In this document: piece by piece, positions 44,559 to 56,900 of the stretch
How positions within the stretch are numbered: the stretch's first letter is position 1
Layout of the letters: each line of letters opens with the position of its first letter
Assembly: GCA_034359265.1 (NCBI GenBank)
Contig: CP136890.1
Location: 103,441,501-103,505,500, forward strand
Reading direction: 5' to 3'
Length of the DNA stretch: 64,000 bases
DNA from: Canna indica
Taxonomy: Eukaryota; Streptophyta; Magnoliopsida; Zingiberales; Cannaceae
The notes under the pieces: model-generated
Database searches by the model: none
What the model was told of the DNA's origin: nothing
The model's input: the letters and a program-made list of their open reading frames with translations, nothing else
Program-made: the position numbers and the translations under genes

Positions 44559-45223
44559 AGCCTAGCCGAGCCAAGCCAAGCTAAGCTCACATATACTATT
44601 TGATAAGTGCAGTTTAATTAAGGAATAAGGTATTTATCTTAGGCAAAGAATTAAGAGAGGAGAGTACGGATCACTGCAAGGTTAATATTTGGAGTCTTAC
44701 ATATTGTACTTCCCAAAAAACTCCTTAAAGTATGCATGATTGTGATTCTTTTCTTGTTTTTGAAGATTTATTAATATCTGTTGTCCTAAACTGCACTCAT
44801 TGAAATGGTTAGGAAGCCTTTTGAGGATGTATACCTAATTTGTTAAACATAACAAACAAAGTAGTTGTCAAATATTTAAGGAAAAGAGAATAGTCAACGG
44901 ATGAAGACATTACTCTTTGAGAAACTTCTTGTTTTCATATCCTTTTGGAGAAATACTTATCTCCAAAGCAGAAATTACTATTGTACCATTTTGAAGTAAG
45001 ATAAGCAATATCATCCATTAACTTGATTACTAAGTCTTGCATAGTACTAAATTAATAATTAACTTGAAAGACATTTGTTCAAAGCATAAATTGCAACCCT
45101 ATTTACCAGGAAATAAAGATATGATTAAATATGTCTCCTGCATTTAATCCAAACCGAGCCTAGCCGAGCCAAGCCAAGCTAAGCTCACATATACTATTTG
45201 ATAAGTGCAGTTTAATTAAGGAA
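44559..45223. other. AT-rich insert of unknown origin (copy 2)
   Basis: Almost identical to 38,377-39,041, including the flanking 67-bp direct repeats at 44,559-44,625 and 45,157-45,223. No gene is seen. Confidence 0.85.
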
Positions 45224-47420
45224 CTGAGATTGGCTCGGTTTGGCACACTTAGCTCAGCTCGAACCGACTCGGACATGATTAAGCTCAACTTCGCTCGTCT
45301 CGGCTCGGCTTAGCCTATCTATTTGTTAAGCTACGTCGAGTCGTTCACGCCTAACCGAGCCAACTGTCTATCCTAGCCGAGATGAGCAAAGCTGAAGTGA
45401 CTTGAGCCTAGCCTTGCAGAGCCGAGCCGGGTCGAGCCAAGTTGAGCCTAGCGAAGCCCAGCGAAGCCCAGCCAAGAAAAGCCAAGCCAAGCCAAGCCAA
45501 GCCAAGCCAAGCCAAGCCAAGCCAAGCCAAGCCAAGCCAAGCTAAGCCAAGCCAAGCCAATCAAAGCCAAGCCAAGTCAAGCCAAGCCAATCCAAGCTAA
45601 GCCAAGCCCAGCGAAGCCAAGCCAAGCCAAGCAGAGCCAAGCCCAGCCAAGCCACGCCGAGATGAGCCAAGCCGAGCCGTGCCAAGCTAAGCTCACATCA
45701 AGCTTTGCTATCCAAGCCGAGACTGGCCTAGCCAAGCCAGTCCATGCTTGCAAAAAATCTGACAGAAATGAAAACGGAATTCAATTGAGTTCGAAAAAAA
45801 TTCTACGCATGATGTGAGGTTGGCTAGGATAGGCTTGGCTTGACTTGGCTCGACATAGCTCGGCTTGGCTCAGCTTTGCTGGGCTTGGCTTGGCTTGGCT
45901 TGGCTTATCTTGGCTTCGCTTAGCTTGGCTTGGCTTGACTTGGCTTGGCTTGACTTAGTTTGGCTTGGCTTGGCTCAGCTTGGCTGGGCTTAGCACGGCT
46001 CAACTTGGCTCGACTCGGCTCTGCTAGGCTAGGCTCAGGTCAGCTCAGTTTGGCTCATCTCAACAAGGATAAGTAGTTGGTTAGGTTAGGCACGAACGGC
46101 TCGGCTCGGCTAGGCTTGACTAGACTCGACCCGGCTTAGCTTGGCTGAACTGAGCTTGGCTCGGTTTGGCACACTTAGCTCAGCTCGAACCGGCTCGGAC
46201 TTGCTTAAGCTCAACTTGGCTCGTCTCGGCTCGGCTTAGCCTATCTATTTGTTAAGCTACGCCGAGTCGTTCACGCCTAACCGAGCCAACTGTCTATCCT
46301 AGCCATGATGAGCAAAGCTAAAGTGACTTGAGCCTAGCCTTGAAGAGCCGAGCCGAGTCGAGCCTAGCGAAGCCCAGCCAAGCCCAGCCTAGCCTTGCAG
46401 AGCCGAGCCGAGTCGAGCTTGGCTTGGCTTGGCTTGGCTTGGCTTGGCTTAGCTTGGCTTGGCTTGGCTTGGCTTGGCTTGGCTTGGCTTGGCTTGGCTT
46501 GGCTCGGCTCAGCTTAGCTTGGCTTGGCTTAGCTTGGAATGGCGTGGCTTGGCTTGGCTCGGCTTGGCTGGGCTTAGCAAGGCTCAACTTGGCTCGACTC
46601 GGCTCGGCTCGGCTCAGGTCAGCTCAGTTTGGCTCATCTCAGCTAGGATAAGTAGTTGGTTAGGTTAGGCGCGAACGGCTTGGCTTGGCTAGGCTCGACA
46701 AGACTCGACCCGTCTTAGCTTGGCTGAATTGAGCTTGGCTCGGTTTCACACTTACCTCAGCTCGAACCGGCTCGGACTTGATTAAGCTCAACTTCGCTCG
46801 TCTGGGCTCGGCTTAGCCTATCTATTTGTTAAGCTACGCCGACTCGTTCACGCCTAACCGAGCCAACTGTCTATCCTAGCCGAGATGAGCGAAGCTAAAG
46901 TGACTTGAGCCTAGCCTTGCAGAGCCGAGCCGAGTCCAGCCTAGCGAAGCCTAGTCATGCCCAGCCAAGCCAAGCCAAGCCGAGCCAAGCCAAGCCAAGC
47001 CAAGCCAAGCCAAGCCAAGCCAAGCCAAGCCAAGCCAAGCCAAGCCAAGCCAAGCCAAGCCAAGCCAAGCCAAGCCAAGCCAAGCCAAGCCCAGCCAAGC
47101 CAAGTCGAGATGAGCCAAGCCAAGCCAAGCCCAGCCAAGCCAAGTCGAGATGAGCCAAGCCGAGCCGTGCAAAGCCAAGATCACATCAAGCTTGGCTAGG
47201 CTTGGCTATCAAAGCCGAGACTGGCCTAGCCAAGCCAATCCATTCTTGCAAAAAATCTAACAGAAATGAAAACGGAATTCAATTGAGTTCGAAAAAAATT
47301 CTACGCATGATGTGTGGTTGGCTAGGATAGGCTTGGTTTGACTTGGATTGACACGGCTCGGCTTGGCTCAGCTTGGCTGGCCTTGGCTTGACTTGGCTAG
47401 GCTTGGCTTGAATTGGCTTA
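45224..47420 (-). repeat. Satellite, reverse block: left arm and centre of a large palindrome
   Basis: Core A copies are at 45692-45818 and 47180-47316. The sequence from 45,224 to about 47,100 is an inverted copy of about 47,600-49,402. The second core A sits at the palindrome centre. Confidence 0.85.
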
Positions 47421-47590
47421 GCTTGGCTTGGCTTGGCTTGGCTTGGCTTGGCTTGGCTTGGCTTGGCTTGGCTTGGCTTGGCTTGGCTTGGCTTGGCTTG
47501 GCTTGGCTTGGCTTGGCTTGGCTTGGCTTGGCTTGGCTTGGCTTGGCTTGGCTTGGCTTGGCTTGGCTTGGCTTGGCTTGGCTTGGCTTG
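47421..47590 (+). repeat. Longest pure GGCTT tract (about 34 units)
   Basis: About 170 bases of uninterrupted GGCTT. Corresponding tracts in the related units at 37.4 kb and 43.65 kb have about 25 and 11 units. It reads without stops in all six frames. Confidence 0.9.
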
Positions 47591-49509
47591 ACTTGGCTTG
47601 GCTTGGCTCGGCTCGGCTTGGCTTGGCTTGGCTGGGCATGACTAGGCTTCGCTAGGCTGGACTCGGCTCGGCTCTGCAAGGCTAGGCTCAAGTCACTTTA
47701 GCTTCGCTCATCTCGGCTAGGATAGGCAGTTGGCTCGGTTAGGCGTGAACGAGTCGGCGTAGCTTAACAAATAGATAGGCTAAGCCGAGCCCAGACGAGC
47801 GAAGTTGAGCTTAATCAAGTCCGAGCCGGTTCGAGCTGAGGTAAGTGTGAAACCGAGCCAAGCTCAATTCAGCCAAGCTAAGACGGGTCGAGTCTTGTCG
47901 AGCCTAGCCAAGCCAAGTCGTTCGCGCCTAACCTAACCAACTACTTATCCTAGCTGAGATGAGCCAAACTGAGCTGACCTGAGCCGAGCCGAGCCGAGTC
48001 GAGCCAAGTTGAGCCTTGCTAAGCCCAGCCAAGCCGAGCCAAGCCAAGCCACGCCATTCCAAGCTAAGCCAAGCCAAGCTAAGCCGAGCCGAGTCAAGCC
48101 AAGCCAAGCCAAGCCAAGCCAAGCCAAGCCAAGCTAAGCCAAGCCAAGCCAAGCCAAGCCAAGCCAAGCTCGACTCGGCTCGGCTCTGCAAGGCTAGGCT
48201 GGGCTTGGCTGGGCTTCGCTAGGCTCGACTCGGCTCGGCTCTTCAAGGCTAGGCTCAAGTCACTTTAGCTTTGCTCATCATGGCTAGGATAGACAGTTGG
48301 CTCGGTTAGGCGTGAACGACTCGGCGTAGCTTAACAAATAGATAGGCTAAGCCGAGCCGAGACGAGCCAAGTTGAGCTTAAGCAAGTCCGAGCCGGTTCG
48401 AGCTGAGCTAAGTGTGCCAAACCGAGCCAAGCTCAGTTCAGCCAAGCTAAGCCGGGTCGAGTCTAGTCAAGCCTAGCCGAGCCGAGCCGTTCGTGCCTAA
48501 CCTAACCAACTACTTATCCTTGTTGAGATGAGCCAAACTGAGCTGACCTGAGCCTAGCCTAGCAGAGCCGAGTCGAGCCAAGTTGAGCCGTGCTAAGCCC
48601 AGCCAAGCTGAGCCAAGCCAAGCCAAACTAAGTCAAGCCAAGCCAAGTCAAGCCAAGCCAAGCTAAGCGAAGCCAAGATAAGCCAAGCCAAGCCAAGCCA
48701 AGCCAAGCCAAGCCCAGCAAAGCTGAGCCAAGCCGAGCTATGTCGAGCCAAGTCAAGCCAAGCCTATCCTAGCCAACCTCACATCATGCGTAGAATTTTT
48801 TTCGAACTCAATTGAATTCCGTTTCCATTTCTGTCAGATTTTTTGCAAGCATGGAGTGGCTTGGCTAGGCCAGTCTCGGCTTGGATAGCAAAGCTTGATG
48901 TGAGCTTAGCTTGGCACGGCTCGGCTTGGCTCATCTCGGCGTGGCTTGGCTGGGCTTGGCTCTGCTTGGCTTGGCTTGGCTTCGCTGGGCTTGGCTTAGC
49001 TTGGATTGGCTTGGCTTGACTTGGCTTGGCTTTGATTGGCTTGGCTTGGCTTAGCTTGGCTTGGCTTGGCTTGGCTTGGCTTGGCTTGGCTTGGCTTGGC
49101 TTGGCTTGGCTTGGCTTGGCTTGGCTTGGCTTGGCTTGGCTTGGCTTTTCTTGGCTGGGCTTCGCTGGGCTTCGCTAGGCTCAACTTGGCTCGACCCGGC
49201 TCGGCTCTGCAAGGCTAGGCTCAAGTCACTTCAGCTTTGCTCATCTCGGCTAGGATAGACAGTTGGCTCGGTTAGGCGTGAACGACTCGACGTAGCTTAA
49301 CAAATAGATAGGCTAAGCCGAGCCGAGACGAGCGAAGTTGAGCTTAATCATGTCCGAGTCGGTTCGAGCTGAGCTAAGTGTGCCAAACCGAGCCAATCTC
49401 AGTTCAGCCAAGGTAAGACGGGCCGAGTCTAGTAGAGCCTAGCCAAGCCGAGCCATTCGCGCCTAACCTAACCAACTGAGCTGACCTGAGCCTAGCCTAG
49501 TAGAGCCGA

Positions 49510-50900
49510 ACCAAGCCGAATCAAGCCAAGTTGAGCCTTGCTAAGCCCAGCCAAGCTGAGCCAAGCCAAGCCGAGCCAAGCCAAGCCAAGCCACGCTCAG
49601 CCAAGCCAAGCCAAGTCATGCCAAACCAAGCCAAGTCTAGCCAAGCCTGGCCAAGCCAAGTCAAGCCAAGCCTGGCCAAGCCAAGTCAAGCCAAGCCTAG
49701 CCAAGCCAAGCCAAGCCAAGCCAAGCCAAGTCAAGCCAAGCCTAGCCAATCCAAGCCAAGCCCAGCCAAGCTGAGCCAAGCCGAGCTGTGTCAAGCCAAG
49801 TCAAGCGAAGTCTATCCTAGCCAACCTCACATCATGCGTAGAATTTTTTTCGAACTCAATTGAATTCTGTTTTCATTTCTGTCAGATTTTTTGCAAGCAT
49901 GGATAGCCAAGCCTAGCCAAGCTTGATGTGAGCTTGGCTTGGCACGGCTCGGCTTGGCTCATCTCGGATTGGCTTGGCTGGGCTTGGCTCAACTTGGCTT
50001 GGCTTGGCTTGGCTGGGCTTGGCTTAGCTTGGCTCGGCTCGGCTTGGCTTGGCTCGGCTCGGCTCGGCTTGGCTTGGCTTGGCTTGGCTGGATTTTGCTA
50101 GGCTCAACTAGGCTCGACTCGGCTCGGCTCTGCAAGGCTAGGTTCAAGTCACTTCAGCTTTGCTCATCTCGGCTAGGATAGGCAGTTGTCTCGGTTAGGT
50201 GTGAACGACTCGGCGTAGCTTAACAAATAGATAGGCTAAACCGAGCCGAGACGAGCGAAGTTGAGCTTAATCAAGTCTGAGCCGGTTCGAGCTAAGCCAA
50301 GTGTGCCAAACCAAGCCAAGCTCAGTTCAGCCAAGACTAGCCAAGCTGAGCTGACATGAGCCTAGCCTAGCATAGCCAAACTGAGCTGACATGAGCCTAG
50401 CCTAGCATAGCCAAGCCGAGCCAAGCCAAGCCAAGCCAAGCCAAGTCAAGCCAAGACTAGCCAAGACTAGCCAAGCGAAGCCCAGCCAAGCTGAGCCAAG
50501 CCGAGCCGTGTCAAGCCAAGTCAAGCCAAGCCTATCCAAGCCAACCTCACATCATGCCTATCTTAGACGGGCCGAGTCTAGTCGAGCCTAGCCAAGCCGA
50601 GCCGTTCGCGCCTAACCTAACCAACTACTTATCCTAGTTGAGATGAACCAAACTGAGCTGACCTGAGCCTAGCCTAGCAGAGCCGAGTCGAGCCAAGTTG
50701 AGCCGTGCTAAGCCCAGCCAAGCCTATCCTAGCCAACCTCACATCATGCGTAGATTTTTTTATGAACTCAATTGAATTCCGTTTTCATTTCTGTCAGATT
50801 TTTTGCAAGCATCGATTGGCTTGGCTAGGCCAGTCTTGATGTGAGCTTGGCTTAGCACGGCTCGGCTTGGCTCATCTCGGCTTGGCTTGGATGGGCTTGG
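49510..50900 (+). repeat. Duplicated segment, copy without the hAT insertion
   Basis: Closely matches about 58,640-59,243 continued by 63,242-64,000. At 50,142-50,149 it has a single GTTCAAGT, which is the unoccupied version of the hAT insertion site at 59,236. Confidence 0.88.
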
Positions 50901-53900
50901 CTGGCCTTGGCTCAGCTTGGCTTGGCTTGGTTTAGCTGGGCTTGGCTTAGCTTGGCTTGGCTTGGCTTGGCTTGGCTTGGCTTGGCTTTTCTTGGCTTGG
51001 CTTGGCTCAACTAGGCTCGACTCGGCTCGGCTCGGCTCTGCAAGGCTAGGCTCAAGTCCCTTCAGCTTTGCTCATCTCGGCTAGGATAGACAGTTGGCTC
51101 GGTTAGGCGTGAACGACTCGGCGTAGCTTAACGAATAGATAGGCTAAGCCGAGCCGAGACGAGCGAAGTTGAGCTTAATCAAGTCCGAGCCGGTTCAAGC
51201 TAAGCTAAGTTTGCAAAACCGAGCCAAGTCAAGCCAAGCCAAGCCAAGCCAATATCGGCTTGGCCAGTCAGATTTTTTGCTAGCATGGATTGGCTTGGCC
51301 AGGCCAGTATCGGCATGGATAGCCAAGCCTAGCCAAGTTTGATGTGAGCTTGGCTTGGCACGGCTCGGCTAGGCTCATCTCGGCTTAGCTTGGCTGGGCT
51401 TAGCTTGGCTCTGCTTGGCTTGGCTTGGCTTGGCTTGTCTTGGCTTGGCTTGGCTTGGCTTGGCTTGGCTCGACTCGGCTCGGCTCGGCTCAGCTTGGCT
51501 CGGCTCGGCTCGGCTCGGCTTGCCTTGGCTGAGCTTGGCTGGGCTTCGCTAGTCTCAAGTATGCTCGAGTCGGCTCGACTCTGCAAGGCTAGGTTCAAGT
51601 CACTTCAGCTTTGCACATCTCAGCTAGGATAGGCAGTTGGCTCGGTTAGGCGTGAACGACTCGGCGTAGCTCATCAAATAGATAGGCTAAGCCGAGCCGA
51701 GACGAGCGAAGTTGAGCTTAATCATGTCCGAGCCGGTTCGAGCTAAGCTAAGTGTGCCAAACCGAGCCAAGCTCAGTTTAGCCAAGATAAGATGGGCCGA
51801 GTCTAGTCGAGCCAAGCCAAGTCGAGCCGTTCGCGGCTAACCTAACCAACTACTTATCCTAGCTTAGAGGAGCAAAACTGAGCTGACCTGAGCCTAGCCT
51901 AGTAGAGCCGAGTCGAGCCAAGTTGTGACTTGCTAAGCCCAGCCAAGCCAAGCCAAGCCAAGCTAAGCCAAGCCAAGCCAAGCCAAGCCAAGCCAAGCCA
52001 AGCCAAGTCAAGTCAAGCCAAGCCAAGCCAAGCCAAGCCAAGCCCAGCCAAGCCAAGCCAAGCCAAGTCAAGCCAAGCTGAGCCAATCCGAGACGTGTCA
52101 AGCCCAGCCAAGCTGAGCCAAGCCGAGACGTGTCAAGCCAAGCCTATCCTAGCCAATCTCACATCATGCGTAGAATTTTTTTCGAACTCAATTGATTTCT
52201 GTTTTCGTTAATGTCAGATTTTTTGCAAGCATGGATTGGCTTGGCCAAGCCAGTATCGGCATGGATAGCCAAGCTAAGCCAAGCACTATGTGAGCTTGGC
52301 TTGGCACGGCTCGGCTAGGCTCATCTCGGCTTAGCTTGGCTGGGCTTGGCTTGGCTTGGCTTGGCTGGGCTTGGCTTAGCTTGGCTTGGCTTGGCTTGGT
52401 TTGGCTTGACTTTGCTTGGCTTGGCTTGGTTTTGCTTTTCTTGGCTTGGCTGGGCTTGGCTAGGCTTGGCTAGGCTCAACTAGGCTCAACTAGGCTCGAC
52501 TCGGCTCGGCTCTGAAAGGCTTGGCTCAAGTCACTTCAGCTTTGCTCATCTCGGCTAAGATAGGCACTTGGCTTGGTTAGGCGTGAACGACTCGGCGTAG
52601 CTTAACAAATAGATAGGCTAAGCTGAGCCGAGACGAGCGAAGTTGAGCTTAATCAAGTACGAGCTAGTTCGAGCTGAGCTAAGTGTGCCAAACCGAGCCA
52701 AGCTCAGTTCAGCCAAACTAAGATTGGCCGAGTCTAGTCAAGCATAGCCAAGCTGAGCCATTCGCGCCTAACCTAACCAACTGCTTAACCTAGTTGAGAC
52801 GAGCCAAACTGAGCTGACATGAGCCTAGCCTAGCATAGCCAAGCCGAGCCAAGCCAAGCCAAGCTCAGCCAAGCCAAGCCAAGCCAAGCCAAGCCAAGCC
52901 AAGTCAAGCCAAGCCTAGCCAAGCCAAGGCAAGCCCAGCCAAGCTGAGCCAAGCCGAGCCGTGTCAAGCCAAGTCAAGCCAAGCCTATCCTAGCCAACCT
53001 CACATCATGCGTAGAATTTTTTTCGAACTCAATTGAATTTCGTTTTCATTTCTGTCATATTTTTTGCAAGCATGGATTGACTTGACTAGGCTAGTCTCGG
53101 CTTGGATAGCCTAGCCTAGCCAAGCTTGATGTGAGCTTGGCTTGGCACGGCTCCGCTTGGCTCATCTCGGATTGGCTTGGCTGGGCTTGGCTCAGCTTCG
53201 CTTGGCTTGGCTTGGCTTGGCTTGGCTTGGCTTGGCTTGGCTTGGCTTGGCTTGGCTTGGCTTGGCTGAGCTTGGCTGGGCTTCGCTAGGCTCAACTATG
53301 CTCGAGTCGGCTCGACTCTGCAAGGCTAGGTTCAAGTCACTTCAGCTTTGCACATCTCGACTAGGATAGGCAGTTGGCTCGGTTAGGCGTGAACGACTCA
53401 GCGTAGCTTATCAAATAGATAGGCTAAGCCGAGCCGAGACGAGCGAAGTTGAGCTTAATCATGTCCGAGTCGGTTCGAGCTGAGCTATGTGTGCCAAACC
53501 GAGCCAAGCTCAGTTTAGCCAAGATAAGACGGGCCGAGTCTAGTCGAGCCTAGCCAAGCCGAGCCGTTCGCGCCTAACATAGCCAACTACTTATCCTAAC
53601 TGAGATGAGCCAAACTGAGCTGACCTGAGCCTAGCCTAGCAGAGCCGAGTCGAGCCAAGTTGAGCCTTGTTAAGCCCAGCCAAGCCAAGCCAAGCCAAGC
53701 CAAGCCAAGCCAAGACAAGCCAAGCCAAGCCAAGCCAAGCCAAGCCAAGTCAAGTCAAGCCAAGCCAAGCCAAGTCAAGCCCAGCCAAGCCAAGTGAAGC
53801 CAAGCCCAACCAAGTTGAGCCAAGCCGAGCCGTGTCAAGCCAAGCCTATCCTAGCCAACCTCACATCATGCGTAGAATTTTTTTCGAACTCAATTGATTT

Positions 53901-56900
53901 CTGTTTTCGTTAATGTCAGATTTTTTGCAAGCATGGATTGTCTTGGCCAGGCCAGTATCGGCATGGATAGCCAAGCCTAGCCAAGCTTGATGTGTGCTTG
54001 GCTTGGCACGGCTCGGCTAGGCACATCTCGGCTTAGCTTGGCTGGGCTTGGCTTGGCTTGGCTGGGCTTGGCTTAGCTTGGCTTGGCTTGGCTTGGTTTG
54101 GCTTGACTTTGCTTTTCTTGGCTTGGCTTTTCTTGGCTTGGCTGGGCTTGGCTGGGCTTCGCTAGGCTCAACTAGGCTCGACTCGGCTCGGCTCTGAAAT
54201 GCTTGGCTCAAGTCACTTCAGCTTTGCTCATCTCGGCTAAGATAGGTAGTTGGCTTAGATAGGCGTGAACGACTCGGCGTAGCTTAAGAAATAGATAGGC
54301 TAAGCCGAGCCGAGACGAGCGAAGTTGAGCTTAATCAAGTACGAGCTAGTTCGAGCTGAGCTAAGTGTGCCAAACCGAGCCAAGCTCAGTTCAGCCAAAC
54401 TAAGATTGGCCGAGTCTAGTCAAGCATAGCCAAGCCGAGCCATTCGCGCCTAACCTAACCAACTGCTTAACCTAGTTGAGACGAGCCAAACTGAGCTGAC
54501 ATGAGCCTAGCCTAGCATAGCCAAGCCGAGCCAAGCCAAGCCAAGCTCAGCCAAGCCAAGCTCAGCCAAGCCAAGCCAAGCCAAGCCAAGCCAAGCCAAG
54601 CCAAGCCAAGTCAAGCCAAGCCTAGCCAAGCCAAGCCAAGCCCAGCCAAGCTGAGCCAAGCCGAGCCGTGTCAAGCCTAGTCAAGCCAAGCCTATCCTAG
54701 CCAACCTCACATCATGCGTAGAATTTTTTTCGAACTCAATTGAATTTCGTTTTCATTTCTGTCATATTTTTTGCAAGCATGGATTGACTTGACTAGGCTA
54801 GTCTCGGCTTGGATAGCCAAGCCTAGCCAAGCTTGATATGAGCTTGGCTTGCCACGGCTCCGCTTGGCTCATCTCGGATTGGCTTGGCTGGGCTTGGCTC
54901 AGCTTCGCTTGGCTTGGCTTGGCTTGGCTTGGCTTGGCTGGGCTTCGCTAGGCTCAACTATGCTCGAGTCGGCTCGACTCTGCAAGGCTAGGTTCAAGTC
55001 ACTTCAGCTTTGCACATCTCGACTAGGATAGGCAGTTGGCTCGGTTAGGCGTGAACGACTCAGCGTAGCTTATCAAATAGATAGGCTAAGCCGAGCCGAG
55101 ACGAGCGAAGTTGAGCTTAATCATGTCCGAGTCGGTTCGAGTTGAGCTATGTGTGCCAAACCGAGCCAAGCTCAGTTTAGCCAAGATAAGACAGGCCGAG
55201 TCTAGTCGAGCCTAGCCAAGCCGAGCCGTTCGCGCCTAACATAACCAACTACTTATCCTAACTGAGACGAGCCAAACTGAGCTGACCTGAGCCTAGCCTA
55301 GCAGAGCCGAGTCGAGCCGAGTTGAGCCAAGTTGAGCCTTGCTAAGCCAAGCCAAGCCAAGCCAAGCCAAACTAAGCCAAGTCAAGCCCAGCCAAGCCAA
55401 GCCATGCCCAGCCAAGTTGAGCCAAGCCGAGCCGTGTCAAGCCAAGCCTATCCTAGCCAACCTCACATCATGCGTAGAATTTTTTTCGAACTCAATTGAA
55501 TTTCATTTTCGTTTCTGTCAGATTTTTTGCAAGCATGGATTGGCTTGGCCAGGCCAGTCTCGGATTGGATAGCCAAGCCTAGCTAAGCTTGATGTGAGCT
55601 TGGCTTGGCATGGCTCGGCTAGGCTCATCTCGGCTTGGCTTGGCTAGGCTTGGCTCAACTTGGCTTGGCTTGTCTTGGCTGGGCTTGGCTTTGCTTGGCT
55701 TGGTTTGGCTTGACTTGGCTTGGCTCAACTTGGCTTGGCTTGTCTTGGCTTTGCTTGGCTTGGTTTGGCTTGACTTTGCTTGGCTTGGCTTGGCTTTTCT
55801 TGGCTTGGCTTCGCTAGGCTCAACTAGGCTCGACTCAGCTCGGCTCTAAAAGGCTTGGCTCAAGTCACTTCAGCTTTGCTCATCTCGGCTAAGATAGGCA
55901 GTTGGCTTGGTTAGGCATGAACGACTCGGCGTAGCTTAACAAATAGATAGGCTAAGCCGAGCCGAGACGAGCGAAGTTGAACTTAATCAAGTCCGAGCCG
56001 GTTCGAGCTGAGCTAAGTGTGTCAAACCAAGCCAATCTCAGTTCAGCCAAGCTAAGACGGGCCGAGTCTAGTCGAGCCTAGCCAAGGCGAGGCAAGGCGA
56101 GGCAAGCCCAGCCAAGCCCAGCCAAGACCAGCCAAGACCAGTAAAGCCAAGCCAACTCAATTGAATTCCGTTTTCATTTCTGTTAGGTTTTTTGCAAGCA
56201 TGGATTGGCTTGGCTAGGCCAGTCTCGGCTTGGATAGCTAAGCCCAGCCAAGCTTTATGTGGGGTTGGCTTGGCACAGCTCGGCTTGGCTCATCTCGGAT
56301 TGGCTTAGCTGGGCTTGGCTTGGCTTGGCTTGGCTTGGCTTGGCTTGGCTTGGCTTGGCTTAGCTTGGCTTGGCTTGGCTTGGCTTGGCTTGGCTTGGCT
56401 TGGCTTGGCTTGGCTTGGCTTGGCTTGGCTTGGCTTGGCTTAGCTTAGCTTGGCTTGGCTTGGCTCGGCTCGGCTCGGCTCGACTGAGCTTGGCTGGGCT
56501 TCGCTAGGCTCAACTATGCTCGAGTCGGCTCGGCTCTGCAAGGCTAGGTTCAATTCACTTTAGCTTTGCTCATCTCGGCTAGGATAGGCAGTTGGCTCGG
56601 TTAGGCGTGAACGACTCGGCGTAGCTTATCAAATAGATAGGCTAAGCCGAGCCGAGACGAGCGAAGTTGAGCTTATTCATGTCCGAGCCGGTTCGAGCTG
56701 AGCTAAGTGTGCCAAACCGAGCCAAGCTCAGTTTAGCCAAGATAAGACGGGCCGAGTCTAGTCGAGCCTAGCCAAGCCGAGCCGTTCGCGGCTAACCTAA
56801 CCAACTACTCATCCTAGCTGAGACGAGCCAAACTGAGCTGACCTGAGCCTAGCCTAGCAGAGCCGAGTCGAGCCAAGTTGAGCCTTGTTAAGCCCGGCCA

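Larger units (their letters stand above)
41107..47179 (+). repeat. About 6.2-kb tandem duplication, copy 2
   Basis: Second copy of the 34,825-40,937 segment. Only a handful of base differences were noticed, for example G for A at 41,806 within GGATCGGTTTGG and T for A in GAGGTATGTGTG near 43,938. Length differences are confined to pentamer runs. It carries its own AT-rich insert, so the insert predates the duplication. Confidence 0.9.
47421..50900 (+). repeat. Satellite, forward block
   Basis: Core A copies are at 48778-48904, 49826-49932 (shortened, GCAAGCATGG joined to ATAGCC) and 50738-50845 (shortened). A stub CTCACATCATGCC at about 50,547 is joined to core B sequence. 47,600-49,402 is the right arm of the large palindrome. 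Confidence 0.85.

Noticed and set aside
47348..47691. Long open frames with KPSQA, GLAWL or SLAKPSQ repeats here and throughout the array
   Set aside because: They follow pentamer tracts exactly, occur on both strands and several frames at once, and change with tract length. No domain, codon bias or start context supports them.
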